DNA of 64,000 nucleotides from Rhodospirillales bacterium (GTDB lineage: Bacteria > Pseudomonadota > Alphaproteobacteria > Rhodospirillales > Defluviicoccaceae): assembly GCA_016712595.1 (NCBI GenBank), contig JADJQT010000001.1:1671501-1735500 (forward strand). The letters run 5' to 3'. The position numbers and the translations under genes were made by a program. Below the pieces are notes generated by a model that was not told where the DNA came from, did no database searches, and saw nothing but the letters and a program-made list of their open reading frames with translations. Below are positions 18,499 through 28,346 of this stretch, one piece after another. Within the stretch, counting starts at the first letter, position 1; every line of letters starts with the position of its first letter.

Positions 18499-18837
18499 TC
18501 AGCCAATCGAGCGAGGCTCCAAACGGCCGGCTTTCGCGATTTTCGGACAAAGTTGCCGCGTGCAGCGCAGCAGTCAGAACCAAGTGACACAGCTTCAGCA
18601 GCAGGTGATTGAAGTGCAGGAGAAAAGCGGAACAGACGCAAAATAACAGGGAATGATCCGTTAACATATTCAAGTAACTGTCTCCACCGGCATCACGATA
18701 TTGCAGCGGACGCAGAAGCGAGGTTTGCCATTTGATCTCCTCAGCTCGATGGCATGCCGAGATCATCGTACAAACAGCGCCGACATCTTCACGGAATTGC
18801 GCCAAGCGCACACTTTCAGCCATTACAGGAGCATAAA
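18499..18837 (+). other. Intergenic region, no gene seen
   Basis: About 340 bp between two exported-protein genes. It contains a moderately AT-rich piece (around 18640-18700) that may carry the promoter for the gene at 18838. No RNA gene, strong hairpin or conserved reading frame is evident. Confidence 0.4.
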
Positions 18838-19476
18838 ATGCAGAATTTTTCTTTCTCACGTGGTCGCGCGGTCTTGGCAGGCTGGTGCATCGGTGCGGCG
18901 GCATCCCTGCCAATCATTGCCGCGCCTGTGCTGCTCATGCAGCTTGCTTCGCCCGCCTCTGCCCAGACGACCGGTGTTTCCGATGTTGGCCAGTCGGAGA
19001 TGATCACCGTGCGCGCGACCGTCAAGGCGATCGACCTGAAGGCGCGCACCGTTACCCTGGTCGGACCGGAAGGTGGAACGACGACGCTGAAGGTCGGCAA
19101 GGACGTGCAGAATCTGCAGCAGGTCCAACCCGGCGATGTCGTCGTCGCCGAGTATACGCAGTCCGTCGCCTACCTGATCGCGCCTCCGGGCACGAAGGTA
19201 CCGGCAGACGCGCTGGGAGTCGCCGCCGTGCGCGCGGCACCGGGCGAGATGCCGGCGGGCGGCGTTGTCAGCAAAGTCGTCGTTACCGGCTTGGTTGTCG
19301 GAATTAACCTGGGTGCGCATACGATTTCGCTCGTCGATCCGGATGGCGGCGAGGTGCGCACGATCGTCGTGAAGGATCCCGACAACCTGCGGATGCTGTC
19401 GTCAGTCAAGGTGGGTGACACGATCACGGCCGTAATCTCCGAGGCCATTGCCGCCGTTGTCGAGCCAGCGGCGTAG
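18838..19476 (+). CDS. Exported protein with two similar beta domains, function unknown
   Basis: 212 residues from the ATG at 18838 (ACAGGA upstream). A long signal peptide (about 1-45, ending SPASAQT) precedes two tandem, mutually similar halves. The first half has MITVRATVKAIDLKARTVTL with GDVVVAEYTQSVAYLI. The second has VVVTGLVVGINLGAHTISLV with GDTITAVISEAIAAVV. This is a duplicated small beta-barrel-like unit of the kind that reads 'values, then potential to bind'. Periplasmic location is likely. I do not recognise a named family; homologues are generally annotated as hypothetical. Confidence 0.7.
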   Translation: MQNFSFSRGRAVLAGWCIGAAASLPIIAAPVLLMQLASPASAQTTGVSDVGQSEMITVRATVKAIDLKARTVTLVGPEGGTTTLKVGKDVQNLQQVQPGDVVVAEYTQSVAYLIAPPGTKVPADALGVAAVRAAPGEMPAGGVVSKVVVTGLVVGINLGAHTISLVDPDGGEVRTIVVKDPDNLRMLSSVKVGDTITAVISEAIAAVVEPAA

Positions 19477-19705
19477 TTCGAGACGATGGTCACCGGTGGG
19501 GCCGCACGGTCTTCGACACCGACCCGTTGAGTTGCAGGATCGCCCCCGGCGCGTAGACGGTGGCGATCCCAAGACCGCTCGCCGGTGCGTTCTCCATCGC
19601 TAATCCCAGCGCGTGGCTGCCCGGCTTCTCCAGACGGAGCAGTCGTGACAGTGACAGCCCTCTCGGCACGCCTTCCGGCACCACACGCAGGTGAAAGAGC
19701 ACGCC

Positions 19706-20446
19706 ATGACCTCGCATGCCACTGTGGCACCTCGCCGATCCGGCCCCATCGGCGCGTTCGCGCTCACCGCAGCGCTGCTGAGCGCGTGCACCAGCGTCGC
19801 GGTCGACCCGGAGGTGGGTGCCAGCGAGCAGCTTCCCAAACCGAGCCGCGTACTGGTCTACAACTTCGCGATCACGCCCCAGGAAATCCAGCTTGACGCG
19901 GTCGGCTCGGCGATCACCCAGGCACTGGACGGCACCGCTTCGAGCGCGCAGGAGCAGCAGGTCGGACATGCCGTTGCCGCCGCGCTCGCCAAGCACCTGA
20001 CGTCCAGCGTCAACGGCATGGGGCTCTATGCCGAGCGCGCGTCCGGCCCGGTGCCATCCGCCGGCTATGATGTGCTGATCGTAGGCCAACTGGTATCGAT
20101 CGACGAAGGCAGCGCCACCGAGCGGATGATCATCGGTCTAGGCGCCGGCCGCAGCCAGGTCGAGGCGCACGTCCAGGTCTACGAGAGCGTCAACGATCGC
20201 AGCATCCCGATCGAGAGCATGGTCGGCAGTGCCAAGAGCACCTTGATGCCGGGTGCGGCAGAAACGATGGGGGTGGGGGCGCTGACCGGCCATCTGCTGG
20301 TCTCGGCGGCGATTACCGCCGGCTCGCAGGTTGCCAACCAGACGCTAAGCGCCAACGTCGATTCGGAGGCCGGCCGGCTCGGCGACAAGGTCGCGGACCA
20401 GCTGAAATCGCTGTTCCTCGAACAGGGTTGGATCGCCGGAAGTTGA
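19706..20446 (+). CDS. DUF4410-type lipoprotein
   Basis: 246 residues from the ATG at 19706 (GAAAGAG upstream; an in-frame GTG at 19691 lacks a ribosome site). The lipobox is LLSAC. The body has features of DUF4410 proteins: PSRVLVYNF near the mature N-terminus, the middle YDVLIVGQLVSIDEGS, GLGAGRSQVEAHVQVYE and the glycine-rich alpha-helical C-terminal stretch. These are outer-membrane lipoproteins of unknown function. It follows two other exported proteins in the same orientation and precedes an IS remnant. Confidence 0.8.
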   Translation: MTSHATVAPRRSGPIGAFALTAALLSACTSVAVDPEVGASEQLPKPSRVLVYNFAITPQEIQLDAVGSAITQALDGTASSAQEQQVGHAVAAALAKHLTSSVNGMGLYAERASGPVPSAGYDVLIVGQLVSIDEGSATERMIIGLGAGRSQVEAHVQVYESVNDRSIPIESMVGSAKSTLMPGAAETMGVGALTGHLLVSAAITAGSQVANQTLSANVDSEAGRLGDKVADQLKSLFLEQGWIAGS

Positions 20447-20614
20447 GCGGCGTGAAAATGCGTCCATTATCAGGTCGCTGAAATGGCGCTCGACGGATTG
20501 GGCGATGGGTGATGATACGGCCAAGCTTGGCCGCTGTTACGTCCGACGTCATCGCCTGGTGGGGCTTTTTGGCTCGAGGTGTTGTCTCGGACGGAGACTG
20601 GCTGTCGCACCACG

Positions 20615-21316
20615 GTGGAGATCGCCGTGCCGCGGGCACGCCTTCGCACCGCCGGCGGCGGGACCGCCGAGTGGAAGAGCCGGGTGCTGCCGCGCTATGG
20701 CCGGATGACGAAGCAGGTGGAGGTGCTGATCGCCGGCACCAATATCTGTCGCGTGCACCGGACGCTGCTCGGCGACCTCCTCGCGCGCGGCCTGCAGACT
20801 CCCGAAATCCTGATCACCGACGGCACCGCCGGCCTCGAGACGGTGCTGCCGGCGCTGGCTGGAGGTGCCGACCCAGAGCTGCACCGTCCACAAGCGCCAC
20901 AACCAGTTTGCCCAAGCGCCGGGGCAGCTGCACGAGGAGGCTTTCGCCGATTACACCAAGATCTACGCCGAAACCGCGAAAGAGATCGAGGACCGGCGCA
21001 AGGCCTTTCTGCGCTAGTGGTGGATGAAGTGGCGGGCGCCGCCGATAGCGTCAAGTTAGCCGGTGACCGGTTGTTCACCTTCACCCGCTTGCCAACCGGC
21101 CAGTGGCGATCGGCGCGCACCAGCAATGCCGTCGAATGGCCGCACGAGGAGTTCAAGCGCCGCATCAAGACCCAGACTGTCCCGCCGTCGCCGGAGACCG
21201 CCGCGATGTTGTTCTGGACTGTGCTCGCCTTCGGTCAGATCGCCATGCGAAAGGTCGACGGCTGGCAGACACTGGCCACCAAACCAACCGACGCGGTGAT
21301 TGACCTCGCCGCTTGA
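20615..21316 (+). pseudogene. Broken IS256-type (mutator) transposase
   Basis: Segments recognisable as an IS256-family transposase appear in order but in different frames: VEIAVPRARL with AEWKSRVL, then AGTNICRVHRTL joined directly to LLARGLQTPEILITDG, then CTVHKRHNQFAQAPGQLHEEAFADY in a shifted frame, ending at a TAG after RRKAFLR, then RLFTFTRLPTGQW with EEFKRRIKTQ and MRKVDGWQTLATK. Roughly 110 residues containing most of the catalytic core are deleted at the join. Terminal inverted repeats are not obvious. A dead insertion element. Confidence 0.8.
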
Positions 21317-21414
21317 GCCGTTACCCTCAAGCTGCCGGAGACACCATCACGGCGATTTCAACCACATTCCAGACAGCACCGTTGCGGTAGCGTATTTGAC
21401 TTGTCTGCCTGATA

Positions 21415-22347
21415 ATGAGCATTCGCATGAACACTGAGATCGCCAGCACGACGATGGCCACGGCGTCATTGTGGACGATCGTCGTTCGGGCGGACAATGC
21501 CGCCGCCGCCATAGCCCTCGAGGCGGCTTTAGAGCCGCAATCCCTGAGCGTCTCTCGCTTCGACGCTGGGGCAGGGGAGTGGCGGATCGAGGCGCTCTGC
21601 GCCGAAGAGCCCGACCGTTCGGCGCTCGCTCTGTCGCTGACGCTGGCTGCCGCGGCTTCCGGCACGTCGATACCGGAAGCTGTCGTCGAGCCCCTGGCGG
21701 AGCGGCCATGGCTGGCGGAAAACCGCGAGCGGTTTGCGGCGTTTCGCATCGGCCGCTTTCACATCCAAGAGCCGGACGACGAAACACCGGTACCGCTTGG
21801 CGGGCGGATCGTCCTGCGCATCGAGGCGGCGGGCGCCTTCGGCTCCGGACGGCATGGCTCGACGGAGGGTTGCCTGCGCGCGCTTGACCACTTGGCGCCT
21901 CGTCCGTTCCGCCGGCCGCTGGACATCGGCTGCGGCTCGGGAATTCTTGCGATCGCCGCAGCCCGGCTGTGGCGGGTGCCGGTCCTGGCGAGCGATATTG
22001 ACGCAGAGGCCGTCGGCGTGTGCCGCGCCAACGCCCGGCTTAACGGTGTCGCGCATCTCGTCCGCACCGTCGTCGCGAGCGGCTACCGCTCACCGGCCAT
22101 CAGTGCCGCGCCGTCGTTCGATCTTATTTCGTGCAATATCCTCGCCCGGCCACTCAAGCGCATGGCTGCAACCTTGACGCGGCATCTTTCGCCCGGCGGA
22201 ATCGCCGTTGTCGCCGGATTGCTGGTCGCGGATGGAAACGACGTTCTGGCGGCGCACCGGGCGGCGGGGCTGCGGCTCGTCCGGGTGATCGACATGGGAG
22301 GCTGGCGAACGCTGGTGCTGCGCCGGGGATCTCTCAAGCGCCGGTGA
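21415..22347 (+). CDS. prmA: Ribosomal protein L11 methyltransferase PrmA
   Basis: 310 residues; starts at 21415, 21427 or 21454 are all possible and none has a clear ribosome site. The N-terminal substrate-recognition domain is divergent. The SAM-binding domain has motif I DIGCGSGILAIAA, preceded by the PrmA-type AFGSGRHGSTEGCL (the family usually has GTGxHxTT, here G-S-G-R-H-G-S-T). Motif IV is SCNILARPL, fitting the N-I/P-L protein-methylase motif. It trimethylates L11 in the cytoplasm. Its 3' end overlaps moaB on the opposite strand by 14 bp. Confidence 0.88.
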   Translation: MSIRMNTEIASTTMATASLWTIVVRADNAAAAIALEAALEPQSLSVSRFDAGAGEWRIEALCAEEPDRSALALSLTLAAAASGTSIPEAVVEPLAERPWLAENRERFAAFRIGRFHIQEPDDETPVPLGGRIVLRIEAAGAFGSGRHGSTEGCLRALDHLAPRPFRRPLDIGCGSGILAIAAARLWRVPVLASDIDAEAVGVCRANARLNGVAHLVRTVVASGYRSPAISAAPSFDLISCNILARPLKRMAATLTRHLSPGGIAVVAGLLVADGNDVLAAHRAAGLRLVRVIDMGGWRTLVLRRGSLKRR

Positions 22348-22891
22348 GGTGCTCGCGCAGGCGTGGCATCAGCTCGACGAAGTTGCACGGCCGATGCCGC
22401 GCGTCGAGTTGAAAGACGAGAATATCGTCCCAGGCATCCTTGCAGGCACCGGTCGAACCGGGAAGAGCAAAGATATAGGTCCCGCCGGCAACGGCGCCCA
22501 TCGCGCGACTCTGGATGGTCGACGTGCCGATCTTGGCGAAACTCAGCCAGCGGAACAACTCGCCGAATCCGGGAATCTCCTTGTCCATCACTACGTACAC
22601 CGCTTCCGGGGTGACGTCGCGGCCGGTCACGCCGGTTCCCCCGGTGGTGATGATCGCGTCAATGCCGGGATCGGCGATCCACGCGCGGAACACTTGGACG
22701 ATAACGGCGGTGTCATCGCGGACGATCGAGCGTGCTGAAACCACGTGGCCGGCGGCGGTGATGCGCTGGACAAGCACATCACCCGAGGTATCGTTCGCGA
22801 TCGTGCGGCTGTCGGATACGGTAAGAACGGCGATGTTGACCGGAACGAACGGGCGGTCAGACGCGCGGTTCGCCTTACTCGCCGGCGGCAT
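22334..22891 (-). CDS. moaB: Molybdenum cofactor biosynthesis protein MoaB/Mog family
   Basis: 185 residues from the ATG at 22891; the longer open frame to 23242 lies antisense to the transglycosylase and is discarded. Signature TVSDSRT near residue 26, the MPT-binding TTGGTGVTGRDVTPEA (about 82-97), and FALPGSTGACKDAW. Members adenylylate molybdopterin or bind it in the last steps of cofactor synthesis. The start lies 17 bp inside the end of the upstream lytic transglycosylase gene, so the two are probably co-transcribed. Which paralogue (MoaB or MogA) cannot be settled; length and motif order favour MoaB. Confidence 0.9.
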   Translation of the reverse strand: MPPASKANRASDRPFVPVNIAVLTVSDSRTIANDTSGDVLVQRITAAGHVVSARSIVRDDTAVIVQVFRAWIADPGIDAIITTGGTGVTGRDVTPEAVYVVMDKEIPGFGELFRWLSFAKIGTSTIQSRAMGAVAGGTYIFALPGSTGACKDAWDDILVFQLDARHRPCNFVELMPRLREHLTGA

Positions 22892-24236
22892 GTTCGGCGA
22901 TTTCGACCGGCGTGGTATCGATGCCGTCGTAGCTCGGCCAGCGACCGGCGGCCAATGAATCAAGAGACGGGGACGACTGGTGGAGGCGGTGCCGGTAAAT
23001 CCACAAGTTGGCGAGGACGTGCTCGATGAATCCGCGGGTCTCGGCGTAAGGGATGCTCTCGATGAACAACAGCGGATCGCTGAACGCCTGAGGCTCGCGC
23101 TGCCAGCGTTCAAGATTGCCCGGGCCGCCGTTCCAAGCCGCCGCGAGCCGGAACAGATCGTTGCCGACGTTCTCGTCAGCGAGCAGAAGCTCGAGATAGC
23201 GCTGGCCGAGCATGAGATTGACTTCGGGGCTGGACAGCTCACGCGGTTTCGTTGCCGAGAGCCCGGTCGAGCGGGCGACGAAACGTGCTGTCGCTGGCAT
23301 GAGCTGCATCAGTCCCCGGGCACCGGCGCGGCTGACGGCGCGCGGATTAAAGCTCGATTCCTGCCGCATCAACGCGTAGATCAGTGCCCGGTCGGTGCTG
23401 AATCCGCCGTCCGGCACCCAGCTCGGAATGGGATACTGCGCACCCGCATACTGGACGCCGTAGGCTTTGAGGCGCCGCTGTAGCCGGAACGCCAGATCGG
23501 CCATGCCGGAGTTTTCGGCGACGATCATCGCGCCGTGGGCCACATCCGGCCGGCCGCGCGCCGCGATCCCCATGAGGAGCTGCTCGGCCTGCGCCTGACG
23601 GCTTTGTTGCATAAGCGCAAGCGCGCGTTGCCCGTCCTCCGACTGGTTGAACGCGGCCAGTGCCGCCTCGTCCTCTTCCGTCAGGTCCCACTGGAACGGC
23701 ATGGGCAGCCCGAGGATGCGCCGGGCGAGAAGCCCGTAGAACGTCTCGGTGCAGTCGGCGGCGACCGCCAGCCATGCCGATACTTCGGATGGCCGCTGAG
23801 CGAACAGGTTTGCCCGTGCCGCCCAGAACGCGCCGCCGGCGACAAGCCAGGGGTTGGCGCGATCGCTCCGCGCGACACTCTCAAAGTAAAGCGAGGCTTC
23901 GTCGTAGTTCTCGCTCCGCCACGCGGCCAAGCCTGCGTCCCATGCTGCATCGACGGAGAGCCGGGGGATCTGGCGGATTGGCTCACCCGTCCAACCAACG
24001 CCCTCAACGGCGGCGCCGGAATCGTCGCTGTCGTCAGGCCCGATTTCGATCGCGATGGGGGAGGGTTGCACAGGAGTGGAGAAAGCGGAGGTGCCGACGA
24101 GCGGTGTGGCAATTTCGACTGTGGGCGATGCGGCCTGGGAATAATTTGGAGGCGCTTCGCCGGCCCACGCGGGTACCGAGGCAAACGCAAAGATACTCAA
24201 AAAGAATGGGGCACAAGCCGACTTGGATCGCAACAC
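22875..24236 (-). CDS. Lytic murein transglycosylase (Slt-type)
   Basis: 453 residues. Signal peptide of about 25 residues (ending PAWAGEA). The middle is a helical repeat region of the kind that forms the Slt70 ring (YDEASLYFESVARSD). The C-terminal ~150 residues are the SLT catalytic domain with the catalytic Glu in MRQESSFNPRAVS, GARGLMQLMPATA and the substrate-groove AAWNGGPGNLERW. It cleaves peptidoglycan between MurNAc and GlcNAc with formation of anhydro-MurNAc, in the periplasm. Confidence 0.92.
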   Translation of the reverse strand: MLRSKSACAPFFLSIFAFASVPAWAGEAPPNYSQAASPTVEIATPLVGTSAFSTPVQPSPIAIEIGPDDSDDSGAAVEGVGWTGEPIRQIPRLSVDAAWDAGLAAWRSENYDEASLYFESVARSDRANPWLVAGGAFWAARANLFAQRPSEVSAWLAVAADCTETFYGLLARRILGLPMPFQWDLTEEDEAALAAFNQSEDGQRALALMQQSRQAQAEQLLMGIAARGRPDVAHGAMIVAENSGMADLAFRLQRRLKAYGVQYAGAQYPIPSWVPDGGFSTDRALIYALMRQESSFNPRAVSRAGARGLMQLMPATARFVARSTGLSATKPRELSSPEVNLMLGQRYLELLLADENVGNDLFRLAAAWNGGPGNLERWQREPQAFSDPLLFIESIPYAETRGFIEHVLANLWIYRHRLHQSSPSLDSLAAGRWPSYDGIDTTPVEIAEHAAGE

Positions 24237-24360
24237 TCTGTCCTAAAAGTGACGTGTTTGTCCTTCTAACAATCGCTGCTGCGCGGGCGCAAGAGAAAAC
24301 ACCAGCGTTGTAGCTCGCTTGGTTCAGCGGCGTCCCTTTCTGGGGGCGATAGGGAGCCGC

Positions 24361-25266
24361 TCAAATCGCGGTTATTCTCGCTTTGATTGCCAAAAGATCG
24401 CGCCAGGCCAATCGCTTTTGCCCAGGCGAACGGAGCAGATAGGCGGGATGAAACAACGCCATGGCCGGAATGGACTGCGCCATCCGCGCCGTCTGAAACG
24501 TCAGCCAACGCCCACGCAATCGCCCGACGCTCTCCTCGCGTCTGAGCAGCGCCGTCGCCGCGGGACCGCCGAGCGCGACGACGACCTCGGGGGCGATCAG
24601 CTCGATCAGTCGCTCAACGAATGGGGTGCACGCGGCGATTTCGCTCAAGGTCGGGCTGCGGTTGCCGGGAGGGCGCCAGAAAATCGTATTTGAAATGAAA
24701 ACGTTAGCGCGATCGAGGCCGATCGAGGCGAGCATCCGGTCAAGCAAACGCCCGCTCGGGCCGACAAACGGCAGGCCCCTTCGATCCTCTTCAGCGCCGG
24801 GCGCCTCACCGATGAAAACGATTCGCGCCGAGGCGGATCCGTCGCCGAAGACGAGGTTGGTCGCCGTCTTGCTGAGGGCGCAACCGTCGAATCGCTCGAG
24901 TGCGGCACGCAACTCGGCAAGTGATGCGGCCTGCTCGGCGAGCGCGCGCGCGCCGACGTCGACCGGGTCCGCAGTGAGTCTCGCCGATGCCGTGCCGCTT
25001 GGCGAACGAGCCGCGTCGGGCCGTCCGGCGGTGGGGATTTGCGATCGCGGCGTTGCGATCGCTTGTGCGGGTGCTGCTGCGGGCTCGTCGTCCGGCGCGA
25101 ATCCGGATGGTGCCCGTCCCGGCTCAGCGGCGAACTCACGCTCAGCGGGAGCGGCGTCGCCGAGGCCGTACCGGTTCAGCGGCGAATCGCGAACCGCCTC
25201 GTCGACGCCGGCGTCGAGATACCAGCGTAAGACGGCTGCGGGTGATAAAATGGGACTGCTCGGCAT
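24361..25266 (-). CDS. Uracil-DNA glycosylase, family 4-like
   Basis: 301 residues from the ATG at 25266 (CCGGAG upstream). An Ala/Pro-rich N-terminal third precedes the glycosylase domain from about residue 130. The catalytic-loop region GEAPGAEEDRRGLPFVG, the LLDRML segment, the NTIFWRPPGNRSP and the C-terminal FHPAYLLRSP with QKRLAWRDL are family hallmarks. It removes uracil from DNA. One Cys of the usual iron-sulfur set is seen (DGCALS); a later Cys (AACTPFVE) could be another. The gene is divergent from the TPR lipoprotein. Confidence 0.88.
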   Translation of the reverse strand: MPSSPILSPAAVLRWYLDAGVDEAVRDSPLNRYGLGDAAPAEREFAAEPGRAPSGFAPDDEPAAAPAQAIATPRSQIPTAGRPDAARSPSGTASARLTADPVDVGARALAEQAASLAELRAALERFDGCALSKTATNLVFGDGSASARIVFIGEAPGAEEDRRGLPFVGPSGRLLDRMLASIGLDRANVFISNTIFWRPPGNRSPTLSEIAACTPFVERLIELIAPEVVVALGGPAATALLRREESVGRLRGRWLTFQTARMAQSIPAMALFHPAYLLRSPGQKRLAWRDLLAIKARITAI

Positions 25267-25561
25267 GCGCTCCGGTTATTCGTCGAGACCGCGAGAGATC
25301 AAGGGTGATGATTTTGCGGCTGCAACGCACCACCTTATGCTATAACTCGCATCGGGTGAAGGCGAACGGCGCTAGGGCCGGGTTCGGCCGTTCCGTTGAG
25401 CGCCGTGGTCCGGTCGACACCGCACGGCCGATAACGACGATCGGAATGTCGGCACCTGCTCCGTGAGGCGGACGGCCTCCGGCGGCTCAAGAGCGGCGTA
25501 CGCCGGGCGGCGTGGTCGAATTGCGCCGATCCCGACGATGCGAACATGTAGCGTAGGCCGA

Positions 25562-27310
25562 ATGACCGTTATCCAAAATGCTGGAGGCAGGGGGCGACGC
25601 GCGACTGCTGCCGCCGGCCTGTTGATGGCCTCGCTGTTGATGGCCTGTGCCGCGAACGAGGGTGCGACGGGCGCCGCCGGGAAGGACAGTCCTGCCGAGC
25701 CGGGATCGAGCATTTCCGGAAACTATCTGGCCGCGCGGCACGCTGGCGTTGTCGGCGACGACCAGGAAGCCGCGAGTTTTCTGACGGCAGCACTGGCGCA
25801 ATCGCCGGATGATCCCGTGCTGCTCGGTCGCGCCTATTCGGCACTGGCGATGGACGGGCGGGTCGCCGAAGCGGTCGAAGTCGCGCGTCGCTTCATCGCC
25901 GTCGAGCAAAACGTTGCTCTGCCCTACGTCGTCGTCGCCACGGGCGATATTCACGATGGCCGGTTCGACGATGCGGTTCGCACGCTGGATAACATTCCGC
26001 ACGGCCCGCTCTCGCTGTTCCTCACGCCGGTGCTCAAGGCTTGGGCGGATTTCGGCGCCGGGCGGATTGACGCCGCTACTGCCGATCTGGGGCCGCTGAA
26101 GGCCAACCCGCCGACCGCGACTCTCTATGACGTGCACGCCGCCTGGCTCAGCGATGCCGCCGGTGATTCCGCGGCTGCCCTCGCGCACGCCCGTGATGCC
26201 GTCGCCGCGCAGCCTGAGCCATGGTTCCGACTTGCAGACTTGGCTGGCCAGATCTTTGAGCGGGCGGGCCAGCCGGCAGAGGCCGCGGCTGTTTACGAGC
26301 GCTATCTGAGCCGCCATCCGGACTCGCAACTCATGCAGCCGGGATTCACGCGGCTGCATGAGGGCGTGCGTCCAGGAATCGAGATCGCCACGGCTCAGGA
26401 CGGCGCGGCGGAAGTGCTGTTCGACGCCGCTGGTATCGCCGGTCGGCAGAACAGCCGGGAGACGGCGCTCGTGTTCGGACGTTTGGGCCTTTACCTCCGC
26501 CCGGACTTCCCGGAGTTGCAGATCCTCATCGGAGACATGCTGGAGAGCGATCAGCGCCTGGCGGACGCCAACGAGGTCTACGCCGGGATCGACCCGAACT
26601 CACCGTTGTCGGTTACCGCGCAAATCGGCATCGCCCGTAACCTCGATCGCCTCGGCCACTTCGATGAGGCGCAGCGGCTGCTTCGCCAACTCGCGGCGGA
26701 ACGGCCGTCGGACGCCGACCCGCTGACCGAACTGGCGGACATCTTGCGGCGTAAGGAGCGCTTTGCCGAAGCGGTCGAGGTTTATGACGAGGCGATCGCC
26801 CGCATCGGCACGCTGCAGCCGCGTCACTGGCGACTGCTGTACGCCCGCGGTATCGCGCTCGAGCGCTCGAATCAGTGGCCGCGTGCCGAATCCGACTTCG
26901 TCCAGGCGCTGAAGTTCGAGCCAGATCAACCTTTTGTGCTGAATTATCTTGGATACTCTTGGGTCGAGCAGGGGCGAAACCTCGACCAGGCGGAGGCGAT
27001 GATCCGCAAGGCCGTCGAGCTGCAGCCAAACGACGGCTACATCGTCGACAGCCTTGGCTGGGTCCTGTTCCGCCTCGGGCGCTACGACGAGGCGGTGATC
27101 GAACTCGAGCAGGCGGTCGAGCTCCGGCCGGAGGACGCAGCGATCAACGACCATCTGGGCGATGCCTATTGGACGGTCGGACGTCAACGGGAAGCGCGTT
27201 ACCAGTGGATGGCGGCGCTGGCGAGCGGTCCCGAGGCGAAATTGAAGGCCGAGATTGAAAAGAAACTCGAGCGAGGCCTGCTCCGCGAGGCAAACGCTGG
27301 GGTGCAATGA
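25562..27310 (+). CDS. Tetratricopeptide repeat lipoprotein
   Basis: 582 residues from the ATG at 25562, chosen because it gives a normal lipoprotein signal (AGLLMASLLMAC, cleavage before Cys). The open frame before it is Arg-rich and not signal-like. The body contains at least eight TPR units; the clearest are in the C-terminal half (FVLNYLGYSWVEQGRNLDQAE and YIVDSLGWVLFRLGRYDEAV). Such lipoproteins are scaffold or chaperone components at the inner face of the outer membrane. It overlaps ispE by ATGA, a coupling without an obvious functional link. Confidence 0.85.
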   Translation: MTVIQNAGGRGRRATAAAGLLMASLLMACAANEGATGAAGKDSPAEPGSSISGNYLAARHAGVVGDDQEAASFLTAALAQSPDDPVLLGRAYSALAMDGRVAEAVEVARRFIAVEQNVALPYVVVATGDIHDGRFDDAVRTLDNIPHGPLSLFLTPVLKAWADFGAGRIDAATADLGPLKANPPTATLYDVHAAWLSDAAGDSAAALAHARDAVAAQPEPWFRLADLAGQIFERAGQPAEAAAVYERYLSRHPDSQLMQPGFTRLHEGVRPGIEIATAQDGAAEVLFDAAGIAGRQNSRETALVFGRLGLYLRPDFPELQILIGDMLESDQRLADANEVYAGIDPNSPLSVTAQIGIARNLDRLGHFDEAQRLLRQLAAERPSDADPLTELADILRRKERFAEAVEVYDEAIARIGTLQPRHWRLLYARGIALERSNQWPRAESDFVQALKFEPDQPFVLNYLGYSWVEQGRNLDQAEAMIRKAVELQPNDGYIVDSLGWVLFRLGRYDEAVIELEQAVELRPEDAAINDHLGDAYWTVGRQREARYQWMAALASGPEAKLKAEIEKKLERGLLREANAGVQ

Positions 27311-28197
27311 GCGAGAACGCGAACGAACGCGTCGTCGAGTTGGCGCCAGCGAAGGTCAACCTTTACCTGCACGTCATCGGTCGTCGTGCCGACGGCTATC
27401 ATCTGCTCGATAGCCTCGTCGTTTTTGCCTCGATCGGGGACCGGATCGAGGTGCGGCTGGCGGACCGGCTCTGCTTGTCCATCGAAGGTCCGTTCGCGCG
27501 AGACATTCCTGCCGACGAGGACAATCTCGTCGTTCGGGCGGCGCGCATGCTGGCGGCAGCGGCGGGAATCGCGCCTGCGGTGGCCATTCGACTTGATAAG
27601 CGCCTTCCGGTCGCGGCGGGAATCGGCGGTGGATCGGCGGACGCGGCGGCGACGCTGCGGGCCCTGTTGCGCCTTTGGCGTCTTGATGCCGCGATAATGG
27701 ACCTCGATCGTCTGGCGCTTTCGCTCGGCGCCGATGTGCCGATGTGCCTGGCGGGGCGTCCGGTCTTCGTCGGCGGGGTCGGCGAGGTGATCGAGGCCGC
27801 ACCGCACGTCCCGGCCTGTGGGCTTGTGCTGGTCAACCCGCGCGAGGCGCTGCCGACACCGCGCGTCTTTGCTGCCCGCCATGGGGCATTTTCCGCCCCG
27901 GCCCGCCTGGTGGTGCAAGCGCGGGACGCTGCGGAGCTGGCGTCGATGGTCGCGGAGCGGCACAACGATCTGACGCGGGCTGCAACGACGCTGGTGCCGA
28001 CGATCGCTACGGTGATCGAGAGGCTGTCGGCGATGCCGGGCGTTCTTCTGGCCCGTATGAGCGGTAGTGGCGCGACCTGCTTCGGGCTGTGCGCCGACGC
28101 CGATACCGCGTCGGACGTATCGCGTGATCTAAAGAGGCGCCACCCGGAATGGTGGATCGAGCCAGCGTCTGTTGCGATAGAAACGCGGAACGACTAA
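27307..28197 (+). CDS. ispE: 4-diphosphocytidyl-2-C-methyl-D-erythritol kinase IspE
   Basis: 296 residues. GHMP kinase: N-terminal PAKVNLYLHVIGRRADGYH, the ATP loop LPVAAGIGGGSADAAA, and the C-terminal GVLLARMSGSGATCFGL. It phosphorylates CDP-methylerythritol in the MEP pathway, feeding IPP/DMAPP to the hopanoid and carotenoid-type products made elsewhere in the window. The start overlaps the TPR gene stop by 4 nt. Confidence 0.94.
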   Translation: MSENANERVVELAPAKVNLYLHVIGRRADGYHLLDSLVVFASIGDRIEVRLADRLCLSIEGPFARDIPADEDNLVVRAARMLAAAAGIAPAVAIRLDKRLPVAAGIGGGSADAAATLRALLRLWRLDAAIMDLDRLALSLGADVPMCLAGRPVFVGGVGEVIEAAPHVPACGLVLVNPREALPTPRVFAARHGAFSAPARLVVQARDAAELASMVAERHNDLTRAATTLVPTIATVIERLSAMPGVLLARMSGSGATCFGLCADADTASDVSRDLKRRHPEWWIEPASVAIETRND

Positions 28198-28211
28198 GGT
28201 CCGACCTCTGG

Positions 28212-28286
28212 TGGGGCGTCGCCAAGCGGTAAGGCACCGGTTTTTGGTACCGGCATTCGGAGGTTCGAATCCTCCCGCCCCAGCCA
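28212..28286 (+). tRNA. tRNA-Gln (anticodon TTG)
   Basis: 75 nt. Acceptor stem TGGGGCG/CGCCCCA with discriminator G and encoded CCA. D-arm GCCAAGCGGTAAGGC, anticodon stem CCGGT/ACCGG enclosing loop TTTTGGT (anticodon TTG), and T-arm GGAGGTTCGAATCCTCC. It lies just after ispE on the same strand. Confidence 0.97.
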
Positions 28287-28346
28287 CCACCGCACAGAGC
28301 TTCCAAGCTCACAGGGCGTCCAAACGCGGGACGCTACGCGCGGCTA

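Noticed and set aside
22892..23242. N-terminal extension of the moaB frame
   Set aside because: Lies antisense within the transglycosylase gene and has no MoaB similarity; the start at 22891 restores normal length.
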